Below, piece after piece: positions 25,380 to 34,998 of a stretch of DNA of 64,000 nt; position 1 is the stretch's first letter; each line of letters opens with the position of its first letter. The translations under genes and the position numbers were made by a program. The DNA lies in contig NZ_JACHKZ010000005.1 in NCBI RefSeq assembly GCF_014207855.1, forward strand, positions 1 to 64,000, given 5' to 3'. The notes below the pieces were generated by a model. That model worked only from the letters and a program-made list of their open reading frames with translations. It ran no database searches and was not told the origin of the DNA. The DNA comes from Comamonas odontotermitis. Its GTDB lineage: Bacteria > Pseudomonadota > Gammaproteobacteria > Burkholderiales > Burkholderiaceae_C.

Positions 25380-26279
25380 ATGACATCTCCTTTGACAACT
25401 GTGCCCGAATCCACCGCCAGCGAAAGCACGCTGGCCGCGTCCATCGACACCGTCAGCATTCTGTGCATCAACGCCAACGATCCCATTGGCGCAGGCGGTA
25501 TCAATTGCGACAGCCTGGCTGTGGCCTCCATGGGGGGCCACCCCTGCACCGTGGCGACAGGCACCCTGGTGCGCGACACCCTGGACACCCTGGATTTTTA
25601 TGCCCTGCCCGATGATGCAGTGCAACATCAGGCCCAGACCGTGTTGCAGGACATCCCTATCCGCGCCATCAAGATCGGCTTTCTGGGCTCGATCGGCAAT
25701 GTGCGGGTTTGCGCGGAAGTGACCAATGACTATCCGGACATCCCCGTGGTGGCCTATGTCTCCAGCATGGCCTGGTGGGACGGCGCGCTGATCGAGGATT
25801 ACCTGGACGCCTATGAAGAGCTGCTGCTGCCGCAGGTGACCGTGCTGGTGGGCGCCTACGGCCAGCTGTGGCGCTGGCTGCTGCCGGAGCGCACCTCCGA
25901 GCACCCGCCCACGCCGCGCGACATTGCCCGCGCCGCGGCCGAGCATGCCGTCCCCTTTGTACTGGTCACCGGCATACCCCGCAAAGACCAGCATGTGGAA
26001 AACGTGCTCGCATCACCCGACACCATTTATGGCAGCGGCGAGTTTGAGCTGTTTGAAACCGAATATCTGGGCGCGGGCGACACCCTGAGCGCCGCACTGA
26101 CCGCCCTGCTTGCCACCGAGGTTCCGCTGAGCGATGCCACGGCAGAAGCCATGACGTACCTCGACAAGTGCCTGGAAGGCGGCCTGCGCCCGGGCATGGG
26201 CAAGACGATCCCGGACCGCCTGTTCTGGGTACATGCCGATGACGACGAAGACGCTGGCCCAGCAGCCGATGCGCCCTGA
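25380..26279 (+). CDS. thiD: Hydroxymethylpyrimidine/phosphomethylpyrimidine kinase
   Basis: This 299-residue ribokinase-fold enzyme phosphorylates HMP and HMP-P in thiamine biosynthesis. The opening ILCINANDPIGAGGINCDSL matches the ThiD GxDPSGGAGI region in divergent form, IRAIKIGFLGS is the family IKxGxLG strand, and EYLGAGDTLSAALTALLA contains the GAGD anion hole with catalytic Asp. The start at 25380 (MTSPLTT) fits better than 25338. The C-terminal acidic tail is variable. No TPP riboswitch was seen upstream. Pairing with hemL just downstream is common in Burkholderiales. Confidence 0.8.
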   Translation: MTSPLTTVPESTASESTLAASIDTVSILCINANDPIGAGGINCDSLAVASMGGHPCTVATGTLVRDTLDTLDFYALPDDAVQHQAQTVLQDIPIRAIKIGFLGSIGNVRVCAEVTNDYPDIPVVAYVSSMAWWDGALIEDYLDAYEELLLPQVTVLVGAYGQLWRWLLPERTSEHPPTPRDIARAAAEHAVPFVLVTGIPRKDQHVENVLASPDTIYGSGEFELFETEYLGAGDTLSAALTALLATEVPLSDATAEAMTYLDKCLEGGLRPGMGKTIPDRLFWVHADDDEDAGPAADAP

Positions 26280-26397
26280 CTGGCGCAAAGACACCCTGTA
26301 CAAAGCAGCGCACAATGCAGGGGCGCCTCTCTGATCTGAGCGCCTTCCCTCCAGCCTGTTGGCCGAAAATACCCGGCGAACTCTCTTTTGACACGCT

Positions 26398-27696
26398 ATG
26401 ACCATCGATAAAAACGCCCAGTTGTTTGAACGCGCACGCCAGGTGATTCCCGGCGGCGTCAACTCGCCCGTGCGCGCCTTCAATGCCGTGGGCGGCACCC
26501 CGCCCTTTATTGCCCGCGCACAAGGGGCCTATCTGTGGGATGCCAACGGCAAACAGTATGTGGACTACATCGGCTCCTGGGGGCCGATGATCCTGGGCCA
26601 TGGTCAGGCCGATGTGGTGCAGGCCGTGCAGGCCGCCTTGCTGGATGGTTTTTCCTTCGGCGCCCCCACCGAGCGCGAAGTGGCACTGTCCGAGGCCATT
26701 CTCAGGCTCATTCCGTCGATGGAGATGGTGCGCCTGGTGAGCTCCGGCACCGAAGCCGGCATGAGCGCCATCCGTCTGGCGCGGGGCTACACCGGCCGCA
26801 ACAAGCTCATCAAGTTCAATGGCTGCTACCACGGCCATGCCGATGCGCTACTGGTCAAGGCAGGCTCGGGCCTGGCTACCTTTGGCGCATCCTCGTCCGC
26901 AGGCGTGCCCGCCGAAGTGGTGCAGGACACCGTTGTACTGGAGTACAACGACATCGCCCAGCTCGAAGAAGCCTTTGCCAAGTACGAGGGCCAGATCGCC
27001 TGCGTGATGATGGAGCCGATTGCCGGCAACATGAATTTCGTGCGCGCCACCCCTGAGTTCACCCTGCGCATCCGTCAGCTGTGCGACGCGCACGGTGCGC
27101 TGATGATCTATGACGAGGTGATGACGGGTTTCCGCGTGGCCCTGGGCGGCGCGCAAAGCATCTACGCGCAGCAGCTCCCCGGCTTTCAGCCCGACATCAC
27201 GGTCATGGGCAAGGTGATCGGCGGCGGCATGCCCATGGCCGCCTTCGGCGCGCGCCGCGAAATCATGGAAAAACTCTCGCCCCTGGGCCCGGTCTACCAG
27301 GCGGGCACCCTCTCGGGCAACCCGATTGCCACGGCCTGCGGCCTCAAGACGCTGGAGCTGATCAGCCAGCCGGGCTTTCATGAACGCCTGCACGCGCAGA
27401 CCGGCAAGCTGATGGCAGGCATCAAGGCAGAGGCCGATGCCGCTGGCATTCCTTTCTGCGTAGACCACCAGGGCGGCCTGTTCGGCTTCTTCCTGCTGCC
27501 CGAGCTGCCCAGCAACTACGATGCGGTGATGAAGAGCGACAAGCCGCTGTTCAACAAATTCTTCCACGGCATGCTCGCGCGCGGCCACTACTTTGCGCCC
27601 GCACTGTACGAGGCAGGTTTTGTCAGCAGCGCGCACACCGATGCAGACATCACGTCCACCATCGAAGCCGCCCGCGAAGTGTTCAAAACACTTTAA
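26398..27696 (+). CDS. hemL: Glutamate-1-semialdehyde 2,1-aminomutase
   Basis: This 432-residue PLP enzyme makes 5-aminolevulinate in the C5 haem pathway. Its length is standard. The N-terminus [20 protein letters not shown] and [18 protein letters not shown] are diagnostic. Lys272 in [17 protein letters not shown] is the PLP Schiff-base lysine and DEVMTGFR precedes it. It lies 118 bp downstream of thiD on the same strand and ends before a strong convergent terminator. Confidence 0.96.
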   Translation: MTIDKNAQLFERARQVIPGGVNSPVRAFNAVGGTPPFIARAQGAYLWDANGKQYVDYIGSWGPMILGHGQADVVQAVQAALLDGFSFGAPTEREVALSEAILRLIPSMEMVRLVSSGTEAGMSAIRLARGYTGRNKLIKFNGCYHGHADALLVKAGSGLATFGASSSAGVPAEVVQDTVVLEYNDIAQLEEAFAKYEGQIACVMMEPIAGNMNFVRATPEFTLRIRQLCDAHGALMIYDEVMTGFRVALGGAQSIYAQQLPGFQPDITVMGKVIGGGMPMAAFGARREIMEKLSPLGPVYQAGTLSGNPIATACGLKTLELISQPGFHERLHAQTGKLMAGIKAEADAAGIPFCVDHQGGLFGFFLLPELPSNYDAVMKSDKPLFNKFFHGMLARGHYFAPALYEAGFVSSAHTDADITSTIEAAREVFKTL

Positions 27697-27751
27697 AACT
27701 GCCATGGCGCTTACCTGACAGGCGCCACCAGCTCTCAAAAAGAGAGCAAAA

Positions 27752-27779
27752 CAAAAGCCCCGGCACGCCGGGGCTTTGT
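27752..27779. terminator. Bidirectional terminator between hemL and BI-1 gene
   Basis: caaaagccccggc and gccggggctttg pair across two bases, with A and T runs on each side. It terminates both converging transcripts. Confidence 0.85.
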
Positions 27780-27797
27780 TCATGGAGAAAACGCCGC

Positions 27798-28508
27798 TCA
27801 GTCGTCGTTGCCGGTGAGGGACATGATCAGACGCAGCACATACCAGAACAGCAGCGCCACCGATGCGAACAGGTGCAATGCAGCGCCTGCGGGACGGTCA
27901 GCGGGGTAGTGGTGGATGATCTGCGAGGTGTCATACAGCACGCAGGCGCCAGCGAACAGGATCATGGCGCCGGAGAACCACACGCCCAACTTGAAGCCAA
28001 ACAGCACGCCCGCGATGATCACGCCGATCGCCACCAGACCGCCAATCTTCAGAAAGCCGCCCAGGAAGGAGAAATCGGTCTTGCTGGTGAAAGCGGTGAA
28101 GGTGAGGCCCGCCACCAAGGCCAGGGTGGCAATGGCTGCAGCCTGAATGGCGCCTGGGGCGATGATGCTTGCCATGGCCAGCATGGGGGCGAAGATCAGG
28201 GCTTCCGCCACCACATAACCACCCAGCGCCAGCATCTGCACGCTGTTGCTTTCGGAATTGTCAGCCGCATTGGTGGCAAGCCAGCCCACCACCATGAACG
28301 CCCCCATCACGCCCAGCCAGGCCCACTTGCTGGCGCCCAGCATCTTGAGCATGGCAAACGATGCGCCGCTCGCATACAGGCCAAACGACAGCACGGCAAA
28401 CAGCAGCACGGCGACTGCCAGATAGCTGTAGGCGGCCTTGATAAATTGGCCGCGGGTCTGCGCCTCGGGCACTCCACCGCCGTGACCGGCGTATTCGGGA
28501 AAGTTCAT
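27798..28508 (-). CDS. Bax inhibitor-1/YccA family membrane protein
   Basis: This 236-residue protein has about seven membrane helices, matching the BI-1/YccA/YbhL family, whose members are proposed calcium-leak channels or FtsH modulators. The C-terminal VLYDTSQIIHHYPADRPAGA, then LHLFASVALLFWYVLRLI is the family signature with conserved Asp. The ATG has GGAGG directly upstream on the minus strand. Confidence 0.9.
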   Translation of the reverse strand: MNFPEYAGHGGGVPEAQTRGQFIKAAYSYLAVAVLLFAVLSFGLYASGASFAMLKMLGASKWAWLGVMGAFMVVGWLATNAADNSESNSVQMLALGGYVVAEALIFAPMLAMASIIAPGAIQAAAIATLALVAGLTFTAFTSKTDFSFLGGFLKIGGLVAIGVIIAGVLFGFKLGVWFSGAMILFAGACVLYDTSQIIHHYPADRPAGAALHLFASVALLFWYVLRLIMSLTGNDD

Positions 28509-28654
28509 GCATCCTCCTTTGGTTTCTCTGCGTTGCAGGCGGGGCCCCGATCGTTGCCCCTGGTGCGCCGCAGTATCGCAGATTTGCTTTACAAAAGTAC
28601 AGGCTTTTCACCCTTGCCGTACGGGCATTGCCTCCTGCATGGATTGCCACGCAG

Positions 28655-28678
28655 CAAAAAGCCCGCATGCAGCGGGCT
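28655..28678 (-). terminator. Terminator after the cytochrome c gene
   Basis: On the minus strand, agcccgc-tgcat-gcgggct is followed by TTTTT just after the cytochrome stop. It separates the dusB-fis-purH-cytochrome group from the BI-1 gene. Confidence 0.75.
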
Positions 28679-28696
28679 GGGCTGGCGGACGAAGTC

Positions 28697-29161
28697 TCAG
28701 CGCTTGTCAGTATCAGACTTGGCTGACGGCTTGAGTGCCATCAACCACCCGGCCATCAGCTCGGCCTGCTCCTGGGTAATTTGCGGATGGCGGGGCATCA
28801 CCACGCGGCCCCACTCCCCCACGCTGCCTTCGCGGATTTTGCCCGCCAGGTACTGAACCCCGTCGGGCCGATCGCCGTAGCGCTTGGCAATGGTCATGAA
28901 ACCGGGGCCCACCACGTCCAGATCCATGGTGTGGCAACGCATGCAGTCGCTGCTTTTCGTCACCAGATCGCGCCCTTGCTGCAGTGCGGGGCTGGCCGCA
29001 ATGGCTTGCTCGACCGCCACCACCTCCGGCTTGGGCCGCAGGATCAGGCGTCCGATGTTGAACATTCCCAGCCCCACCACCAGCGCAAAGCCCACAATCG
29101 CAACGCCCCACCAGCGCGAGCGGCGGGGTTGGTCATCTCTCTCTTCTCGTGTATCGCTCAT
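28697..29161 (-). CDS. Membrane-anchored c-type cytochrome
   Basis: This 154-residue protein has an N-terminal membrane helix (WWGVAIVGFALVVGLGMFNI) and a single haem-binding CMRCH motif near residue 78. The axial Met is probably in RVVMPRHPQI. This is a class I cytochrome c domain on the periplasmic side of the inner membrane, likely an electron carrier. ATG 29161 (MSDTREERDD) is preferred over the earlier in-frame ATG at 29239. It follows purH by 86 bp on the same strand. Confidence 0.85.
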   Translation of the reverse strand: MSDTREERDDQPRRSRWWGVAIVGFALVVGLGMFNIGRLILRPKPEVVAVEQAIAASPALQQGRDLVTKSSDCMRCHTMDLDVVGPGFMTIAKRYGDRPDGVQYLAGKIREGSVGEWGRVVMPRHPQITQEQAELMAGWLMALKPSAKSDTDKR

Positions 29162-29247
29162 GGATGCCTCAATTGACACGCTTGCCCGCCGCGAGGCCAG
29201 CCTTCCCGCAGAAAGGTTGGCTGGCGGGGCCGGTATCAATCAATGAA

Positions 29248-30846
29248 TCAGTGCCTGAAGTGGCGCACGCCGGTGAACACCATGGCCACGCCGCGCTCAT
29301 TGGCGGCGTCGATCACCTCCTGGTCGCGCATGGAGCCACCGGGCTGGGCCACGCAGGTTGCGCCCGCATCTACCACCACGTCCAGGCCGTCGCGGAACGG
29401 GAAGAAGGCATCGCTCGCCACCACGGTGTTCTGCAGCGACAGCTTGGCGGCATCGGCCTTGATGGAGGCGATGCGTGCCGAATCCAGGCGCGACATCTGG
29501 CCCGCGCCCACGCCCATGGTCATGCCCCTCTTGCAGAACACGATGGCGTTGGACTTGACGTACTTGGCCACCTTCCAGGCAAACAGCAGATCGTTCAGCT
29601 CTTCAGGGGTGGGCTGCTTGACGGTGACGACCTTCAGGTCGGCCAGCTGCAGCTCATGGTTGTCAGCGGTCTGCAGCAGCAGGCCCGAGCCCACGCGCTT
29701 GGATTCGACGGCGTTGCGGCCCTGGTCCCAGGCGCGCTCACCGCCGGCTGGCAAGGCAATCTTCATCAGACGCACATTGACCTTGGCCTTGAAGATTTCC
29801 AGCGCCTCGGCACTGAAGTCAGGCGCCATCAGCACTTCGACGAACTGCTTGGAGACGGCTTCGGCCGCAGCCTTGTCCACTGTGCGGTTGAAGGCGATGA
29901 TGCCGCCAAATGCGCTGGTAGGATCGGTCTGGAAGGCCTTGGCGTAGGCTTCGTGCGCATCCTTGCCGATGGCCACGCCGCAGGGGTTGGCATGCTTGAC
30001 GATCACGCAGGCGGGCACGTCAAAGCTCTTGACGCATTCCCAGGCCGCATCGGCATCGGCGATGTTGTTGTACGAGAGCTCCTTGCCCTGCAACTGCACG
30101 CCGGTCACCAGCGAGCCAGGGGCGGGATACAGATCACGGTACAGCGCCGCCTGCTGGTGGCTGTTTTCGCCGTAGCGCAGATCCTGCACCTTGATGAAGT
30201 GGCCATTGCTCTGGCCTGCGAACAGCGCGCGCTCGGGCACATACGCTTCGCTCAGCTTCTCTTCTTCAAACTTGACGCTCGACAAATAATCGCTGATCGC
30301 GCCATCGTACTGGGCGATGCGGTTGAAGGCAGCCACGGACAGCGCAAAGCGCAGCTTGTCGGACAGCTTGCCCGCGCCCTTCAACTCAGCCAGCACGGCG
30401 TCGTACTGGTCGGCAGCCGTGACCACGCCCACGTCCTTCCAGTTCTTGGCGGCAGAGCGCACCATGGCCGGGCCGCCAATGTCGATGTTCTCGATGGCAT
30501 CGGCCAGCGTGCAGCCCGCCTTGGCCACGGTGGCCTCGAACGGATAGAGGTTCACCACCAGCAGATCGATGGTCTCGATGCCGTGCTCCTGGAGCGCTGC
30601 CATGTGCTCGGGCAACTCGCGGCGCGCCAGCAGGCCGCCATGCACCTTGGGGTGCAAAGTCTTGACGCGGCCATCCAGCATCTCGGGGAACTGGGTCACC
30701 TCGGCCACCTCGGTCACCGGCAGGCCCACGCCCGCCAGCAGCTTGGCCGTGCCGCCGGTGGACAGCAGCTGCACACCCAGGCCGTGCAGCGCCTGCGCAA
30801 ACTCCACAATGCCGGTCTTGTCAGAAACGGAAATCAGTGCTTTCAT
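29248..30846 (-). CDS. purH: Bifunctional AICAR formyltransferase/IMP cyclohydrolase
   Basis: This 532-residue enzyme catalyses the last two steps of IMP synthesis. The N-terminal MGS-like cyclohydrolase domain begins [20 protein letters not shown] and includes [17 protein letters not shown]. The formyltransferase domain includes [26 protein letters not shown] and the C-terminal [20 protein letters not shown]. The start at 30846 is the conserved Met; an upstream in-frame start would add a non-conserved extension. It lies downstream of dusB-fis. Confidence 0.96.
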   Translation of the reverse strand: MKALISVSDKTGIVEFAQALHGLGVQLLSTGGTAKLLAGVGLPVTEVAEVTQFPEMLDGRVKTLHPKVHGGLLARRELPEHMAALQEHGIETIDLLVVNLYPFEATVAKAGCTLADAIENIDIGGPAMVRSAAKNWKDVGVVTAADQYDAVLAELKGAGKLSDKLRFALSVAAFNRIAQYDGAISDYLSSVKFEEEKLSEAYVPERALFAGQSNGHFIKVQDLRYGENSHQQAALYRDLYPAPGSLVTGVQLQGKELSYNNIADADAAWECVKSFDVPACVIVKHANPCGVAIGKDAHEAYAKAFQTDPTSAFGGIIAFNRTVDKAAAEAVSKQFVEVLMAPDFSAEALEIFKAKVNVRLMKIALPAGGERAWDQGRNAVESKRVGSGLLLQTADNHELQLADLKVVTVKQPTPEELNDLLFAWKVAKYVKSNAIVFCKRGMTMGVGAGQMSRLDSARIASIKADAAKLSLQNTVVASDAFFPFRDGLDVVVDAGATCVAQPGGSMRDQEVIDAANERGVAMVFTGVRHFRH

Positions 30847-30868
30847 GGCAATCACTCTATAAATAAAA

Positions 30869-30915
30869 ACAGGCTCTAGCGCTTGCACCGATTGCGCAAG
30901 CCGCTATAAATTTGA
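30869..30915. repeat. Intergenic repeat-like element between fis and purH
   Basis: The sequence includes ctctagcgcttgcaccgatt followed by gcgcaagccgctataaattt. It belongs to the same loose family as the element at 56882 (agcgctt near gcgc, plus an AT-rich gctat...gat end) and can fold as agcgcttgc/gcgcaag. Confidence 0.4.
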
Positions 30916-30921
30916 TAGATT

Positions 30922-31155
30922 TCAAAGCATCTTGTGCTCAACCAGCTTCTTGCGCAGGGTGTTGCGGTTCAGGCCCAGCCATTCGGCTGCGCGCGACTGG
31001 TTGTTGTCTGCGTGGTTCATCACCACTTCCAGCATGGGGCGCTCCACCATGCGCACTACCATCTCGTACACGCGGTCTGGCACTTCGCCCTCCAGATCCT
31101 GAAAATACGTCTGCAGGCTTTCGCGCACGGACTGCTCAATCGTCGTCTTGCTCAT
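30922..31155 (-). CDS. fis: Fis family DNA-binding protein
   Basis: This 77-residue nucleoid-associated regulator is of Fis type. The C-terminal helix-turn-helix is NQSRAAEWLGLNRNTLRKKL. RMVERPMLEVVMNHADNNQS is the Fis-family core. It is shorter than the 98-residue E. coli protein, as is usual in betaproteobacteria. ATG 31155 overlaps the dusB stop (ATGA), giving the classic dusB-fis operon. Confidence 0.92.
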   Translation of the reverse strand: MSKTTIEQSVRESLQTYFQDLEGEVPDRVYEMVVRMVERPMLEVVMNHADNNQSRAAEWLGLNRNTLRKKLVEHKML

Positions 31156-32219
31156 ACACAATCACTCGTTGTTGCTTGGGCATCGGCTCCCTCGCCGGCC
31201 CCTGGCGCTGCCCCGCTGGCAGGCAGGCGATCCATCTGCTGCCCCAGGGCATCCAGATAATCGGCCACCGCCTGCCATTGCGCAGCGCTGTTCTCTATTA
31301 GATTCATCTCGCGCCGAAACGCGTCCCCTCCGGGCAGATCGCGCACGTACCACGCGATGTGCTTGCGCGCAGAACGCACACCCGTGCTCTCTCCGTACAG
31401 CGCGTAGTGGTGCTGCAGATGCGCCAGCAGGTGCCTGCGCAGCTCGGCCACCAGTGGCGGCGCCAGGTGTTCGCCCGTCTGCAGGAAATGCACGATCTCC
31501 CGAAAAATCCAGGGCCGCCCCTGGGCAGCCCGCCCCACCATCACGGCGTCCGCACCGGTGTAGGCAAGCACATCGCGCGCCTTCTCGGGGCTGGTGATAT
31601 CGCCATTGGCCACCACGGGCACGCCCACAGCCGCCTTGACGGCACGGATCGTGTCGTACTCGGCAAAACCTTTGTAGCCCTGCTCGCGCGTGCGGCCATG
31701 CACGGTCAGCATCTGGATGCCGACCTGCTCGAACTGCCGCGCCAGCGTGATGGCGTTCCTGTGCTCATCGCTCCAGCCGGTGCGCATCTTGAGGGTGACA
31801 GGCACCTTGAACGGCGCTGCCGCCTCCACCACCGCCGCAGCAATCTCCACCGCCAACGGCTCGTTCTGCATCAGCGCCGAGCCCGCCCATTTGTTGCACA
31901 CCTTCTTGGCCGGGCAACCCATGTTGATGTCGATGATCTGCGCGCCGCGCTCGATGTTGTAGACCGCAGCCTCGGCCATCATGAGCGCATCGGTGCCAGC
32001 AATCTGCACCGAGATCGGCCCCGGCTCGCCCGCGTGGTTGGCGCGGCGGCTGGTCTTCAAGCTGTCCCATAGATCCTTGCGGCTCGTCACCATCTCGCTG
32101 ACCGCATAGCCCGCCCCCAGCGCCTTGCACAGCTGGCGGAAGGGCCGGTCCGTCACACCCGCCATGGGTGCCACAAACACGTTGTTGGCCAATTGATAGG
32201 AACCGATGCGCACAGACAT
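31152..32219 (-). CDS. dusB: tRNA-dihydrouridine synthase B
   Basis: This 355-residue FMN enzyme reduces specific uridines in the tRNA D-loop. The TIM-barrel opening NNVFVAPMAGVTDRPFRQLC, the catalytic Cys in MGCPAKKVCNKWAGSALMQN, HGRTREQGYKG and VMVGRAAQGRPWIF (phosphate binding) are diagnostic. It is the first gene of dusB-fis. Confidence 0.95.
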   Translation of the reverse strand: MSVRIGSYQLANNVFVAPMAGVTDRPFRQLCKALGAGYAVSEMVTSRKDLWDSLKTSRRANHAGEPGPISVQIAGTDALMMAEAAVYNIERGAQIIDINMGCPAKKVCNKWAGSALMQNEPLAVEIAAAVVEAAAPFKVPVTLKMRTGWSDEHRNAITLARQFEQVGIQMLTVHGRTREQGYKGFAEYDTIRAVKAAVGVPVVANGDITSPEKARDVLAYTGADAVMVGRAAQGRPWIFREIVHFLQTGEHLAPPLVAELRRHLLAHLQHHYALYGESTGVRSARKHIAWYVRDLPGGDAFRREMNLIENSAAQWQAVADYLDALGQQMDRLPASGAAPGAGEGADAQATTSDCV

Positions 32220-32409
32220 GGGGAAAAGACAAAAGCGCGCTCCAAAAACAGGGGCGCCGTAGCTTGGATGGTTTGGGGAAGAGAGCGATTGTACCTGCTC
32301 AAAAAATCAGCAAGCACCAAATCAACCCGGTTGACACCGTATTCATCCTGATATTTTTTTGCTGCAGGGCCGCAGCTGCATGAAAAGCCCTCACGCCAGA
32401 GCCGCGGGC

Positions 32410-32415
32410 TACACT
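32410..32415 (+). promoter_or_regulatory. Putative -10 box (TACACT) for a leaderless start
   Basis: TACACT ends 7 nt before ATG 32423 and no ribosome binding site is present, so a leaderless transcript is plausible. Confidence 0.35.
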
Positions 32416-32422
32416 GGCGCGC

Positions 32423-32986
32423 ATGGAAGTGTGGATGCATCAACTGCTGCAATGGCTGGCCCTGCCCCAGTTCGGGCTCAGCACCGTCTTTATCGTGGCG
32501 CTGGTATCGGCAACGCTGCTGCCGCTGGGGTCCGAGCCCGCAGTGGCAGGCCTGCTGCAGCTCAACCCTGATCTGTTCTGGCAGGCCATTCTGGTGGCGA
32601 CGGCGGGCAACACCTTGGGCGGAGCCATCAGCTGGTGGACCGGCATGCTGGCCCACAAGGCGTGGCGCAAGGCACGCAGCCTGCGCCATGCACAAGACCC
32701 CGGGCACGAACCCAAGCAGCAGAGCGCCGCCGCGCCTGCGCAGGCCCCGCACCAGCGCAGCCGCCACCAGCGCATCGCCCGCGTCTGGCTGCGCAAGTTT
32801 GGCGCCAAGGCCTGCCTGCTGAGCTGGCTGCCCGTGGTAGGCGATCCGATCTGCGCCATTGCAGGCTGGCTGCGCCTGCCGTTCTGGCCCTGCGTCTTCT
32901 ATATGGCCATCGGCAAATTCCTGCGCTACCTCGTCATGACCGCCACCATCCTGCACTTCTGGCCCGCAGGCTCGCTCACCGGCTGA
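32423..32986 (+). CDS. YqaA-family (DedA/SNARE-associated) membrane protein
   Basis: This 187-residue inner-membrane protein resembles YqaA: PLGSEPAVAGLLQLNPDLFW, ATAGNTLGGAISWWTGM, and the terminal WLPVVGDPICAIAGWLRLPF motif typical of small DedA-like proteins. A charged, Gln/Ala-rich loop (about 85-118) is inserted between helices and is longer than in most relatives. The exact function is unknown; DedA proteins act in lipid carrier flipping and membrane homeostasis. It is convergent with the next gene, ending one base before that gene's last base. Confidence 0.82.
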   Translation: MEVWMHQLLQWLALPQFGLSTVFIVALVSATLLPLGSEPAVAGLLQLNPDLFWQAILVATAGNTLGGAISWWTGMLAHKAWRKARSLRHAQDPGHEPKQQSAAAPAQAPHQRSRHQRIARVWLRKFGAKACLLSWLPVVGDPICAIAGWLRLPFWPCVFYMAIGKFLRYLVMTATILHFWPAGSLTG

Positions 32987-33688
32987 TCAGGGCAGAAACT
33001 TCGGCGAGAGCAGGCGCAGGCCGATGGATACCCAGTGACCGCCTTCGCCGCCAAAGCGGTTGCCGTAGGTGGCGTCCACCTGCACCCGGTCGGGCACCAG
33101 CCAGTGACGCAGGCCCACCTGGTAATACGGCTTGCCCACGCCCTGGCGGTAGGTTTCTGCCACCAGCCAGTTGGTGTCCGACAGCTGCGTCTCGGAGCCC
33201 AGGCCCCAGGTGAGGCGGTTGTTGTGCGTGCCCTGCTCCCGCAACCAGCCCACATTGGTGTGCAGCACCAGCCGGTCGTCCGCAAACGAAAAGCTGGCGG
33301 GCACATAGGCATAGGTATCGTGGCCGCCGCCCGAACCGGGGCGCGGGTCGCGCGACACACCAACGGCCAGGCCATAGCCCCAGCCATTGGTTTCCAGCGG
33401 TTTGAACAGCGTCTTGCCCTGAATCAATTGCGCACTGCGTCGCATGCCGCCGTCCTCGCGCGTCCAGGCGCCGCCCAGCGTCACCTCCAGGTTGCCCGTG
33501 AAGTTGCAGGCGGGCTGTGCCCACAGTTCGGTATGGCCATCCGTGCGCTTGGCCCAGCTCTCCAGCTGGCACGATTTGTCGTCCACCACCCGCGCATCGT
33601 CTGTATTCATGGGGCGGGCCGCATGGGCCATCAACGGTGCGGTGCACACGGCGGCCACCAGGCCATGCATCCAGGGGGTCCAACGCAT
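32987..33688 (-). CDS. Conserved exported protein, probable outer-membrane beta-barrel
   Basis: This 233-residue protein has a signal peptide (WMHGLVAAVCTAPLMAHA) after a start at 33688 that has a perfect AAGGAG site 6 nt upstream. The mature part is made of alternating amphipathic strands (GGAWTREDGGMRRSAQLIQG, GYGLAVGVSRD, AYVPASFSFADDRLVLHTN, VGLRHWLVPDRVQVDATYG, VSIGLRLLSPKFLP) and ends near a C-terminal aromatic strand, all consistent with an outer-membrane barrel. I do not recognise a specific family. Confidence 0.7.
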   Translation of the reverse strand: MRWTPWMHGLVAAVCTAPLMAHAARPMNTDDARVVDDKSCQLESWAKRTDGHTELWAQPACNFTGNLEVTLGGAWTREDGGMRRSAQLIQGKTLFKPLETNGWGYGLAVGVSRDPRPGSGGGHDTYAYVPASFSFADDRLVLHTNVGWLREQGTHNNRLTWGLGSETQLSDTNWLVAETYRQGVGKPYYQVGLRHWLVPDRVQVDATYGNRFGGEGGHWVSIGLRLLSPKFLP

Positions 33689-33962
33689 AAAAAACTCCTT
33701 CGCGCATCCGCAGCCAGCGTGCCCGGCCCGTCCGCCCACCAGCACGCACCGCGCGGCGTGCGTGCTTCCTTGATTGATTTGCCGCGGATTATAGGGAGCG
33801 CGTACAGGCTTCTACTGCGCCAGCAAAGGCATGGCACCAAACAGCAACAGCTGGGGGCCACCCGCCCAGATGCCACACGGATGACACACTGCAGGCGTAT
33901 GGCGCAGGAATGGCGATACCGAGCCTCGCCCCACCACAAAGGCCGTCCGCGCCAGCGCCCGC

Positions 33963-34955
33963 CTAATCCACCCGCAAGCGCAGCTGCCGTGCCACAGCAC
34001 CGTAGCGGTCGATATCGGCCGCAATGACCTCGCCAAACTGCGCCGCGCTTTGCGTTACTGGCGTATAGCCTTGTTCCCGCAGCGATTGCTGCATGGCGGG
34101 CTCAGCCAGAATCTGCGCCAGCACGGCATGCATGCGTTGCACCAGGGCATCGCTGGTAGCAGCGGGCGCGAGCAGGCCGTGCCACTGTTCGACAGCAAAA
34201 CCGGCAGCCCCTTGCTCGGCCACCGTGGGCACCTGCGGCCACTGCGCAAGGCGCTGGGGCGCGGTGATGGCAATGGCACGCACACGGCCCGCCTCGATCA
34301 GCGGCGCAGCGCTGCTGGCCGTCACCACACCCAGAGGCACTTGGCCTGCAGCCAGTGCCGTAATGGCTGGCCCGCAGCCCTTGTAGGGCACATGCTGCAA
34401 ATGCATTTGCGCGGCCTGCGCCAGCATTTCGCCAGCCATGTGCTGCGGCGTGCCGTTGCCGCACGATGCAAACGGCAGATCCTGCAATTGCGCTGCGGCC
34501 CGCGCGTCGGCCAGGCTGTGCAGCGCGCTTGCCTGCGGCACCACCAGCACCGAGGCAATCGTGCCCACGTTGAAGACTGCCTTGAAATCTTGTCGCGGGT
34601 CAAAATCGAGCTGCTGGTAAACCGCCGGGTTGATGGCGAACGAGCTGTTGACCATCAACAATGTGGCGCCGTCTCCCGCCGCTTCGGCCACATGGCGCGC
34701 GCCGATGTTGCCGCTGGCACCGGGCCGGTTTTCTACCACCACGCTCTGGCCAATGCGCTGCTGCAATGCGGCGCCCAGCTTGCGCGCCAGCAGATCGGTG
34801 CCTCCACCGGGCGGAAAGGTCACGACGATGGTGATCGGCCTGTCAAAACGGGCTGCCGCCATGGTGCTGCCGCCCAGCCACAGGCCCGCAGCCATGCAGG
34901 CCACGGTGGCGGCTGCAACCCACCACCAGGAAATGCGTTTGGGAAATTGGGGCAT
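33963..34955 (-). CDS. Bug/TctC-family tripartite transporter substrate-binding protein
   Basis: This 330-residue periplasmic receptor is of the TctC (Bug) family, greatly expanded in Burkholderiales. Start 34955 has GGAGG 7 nt upstream and gives a signal/anchor helix. FPPGGGTDLLARKLGAALQQ, VENRPGASGNIGARHVAEAA and PYKGCGPAITALAAGQVPLG are family hallmarks for carboxylate binding. No TctAB membrane subunits are adjacent, which is usual for orphan Bugs. It lies 43 bp downstream of nadC, so the ligand might be a pyridine carboxylate, but that is a guess. Confidence 0.88.
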   Translation of the reverse strand: MPQFPKRISWWWVAAATVACMAAGLWLGGSTMAAARFDRPITIVVTFPPGGGTDLLARKLGAALQQRIGQSVVVENRPGASGNIGARHVAEAAGDGATLLMVNSSFAINPAVYQQLDFDPRQDFKAVFNVGTIASVLVVPQASALHSLADARAAAQLQDLPFASCGNGTPQHMAGEMLAQAAQMHLQHVPYKGCGPAITALAAGQVPLGVVTASSAAPLIEAGRVRAIAITAPQRLAQWPQVPTVAEQGAAGFAVEQWHGLLAPAATSDALVQRMHAVLAQILAEPAMQQSLREQGYTPVTQSAAQFGEVIAADIDRYGAVARQLRLRVD

Positions 34956-34998
34956 GGTGCGCCTCCTTGCAAGGTGTATGTGCCGCACTGCGGCAGGT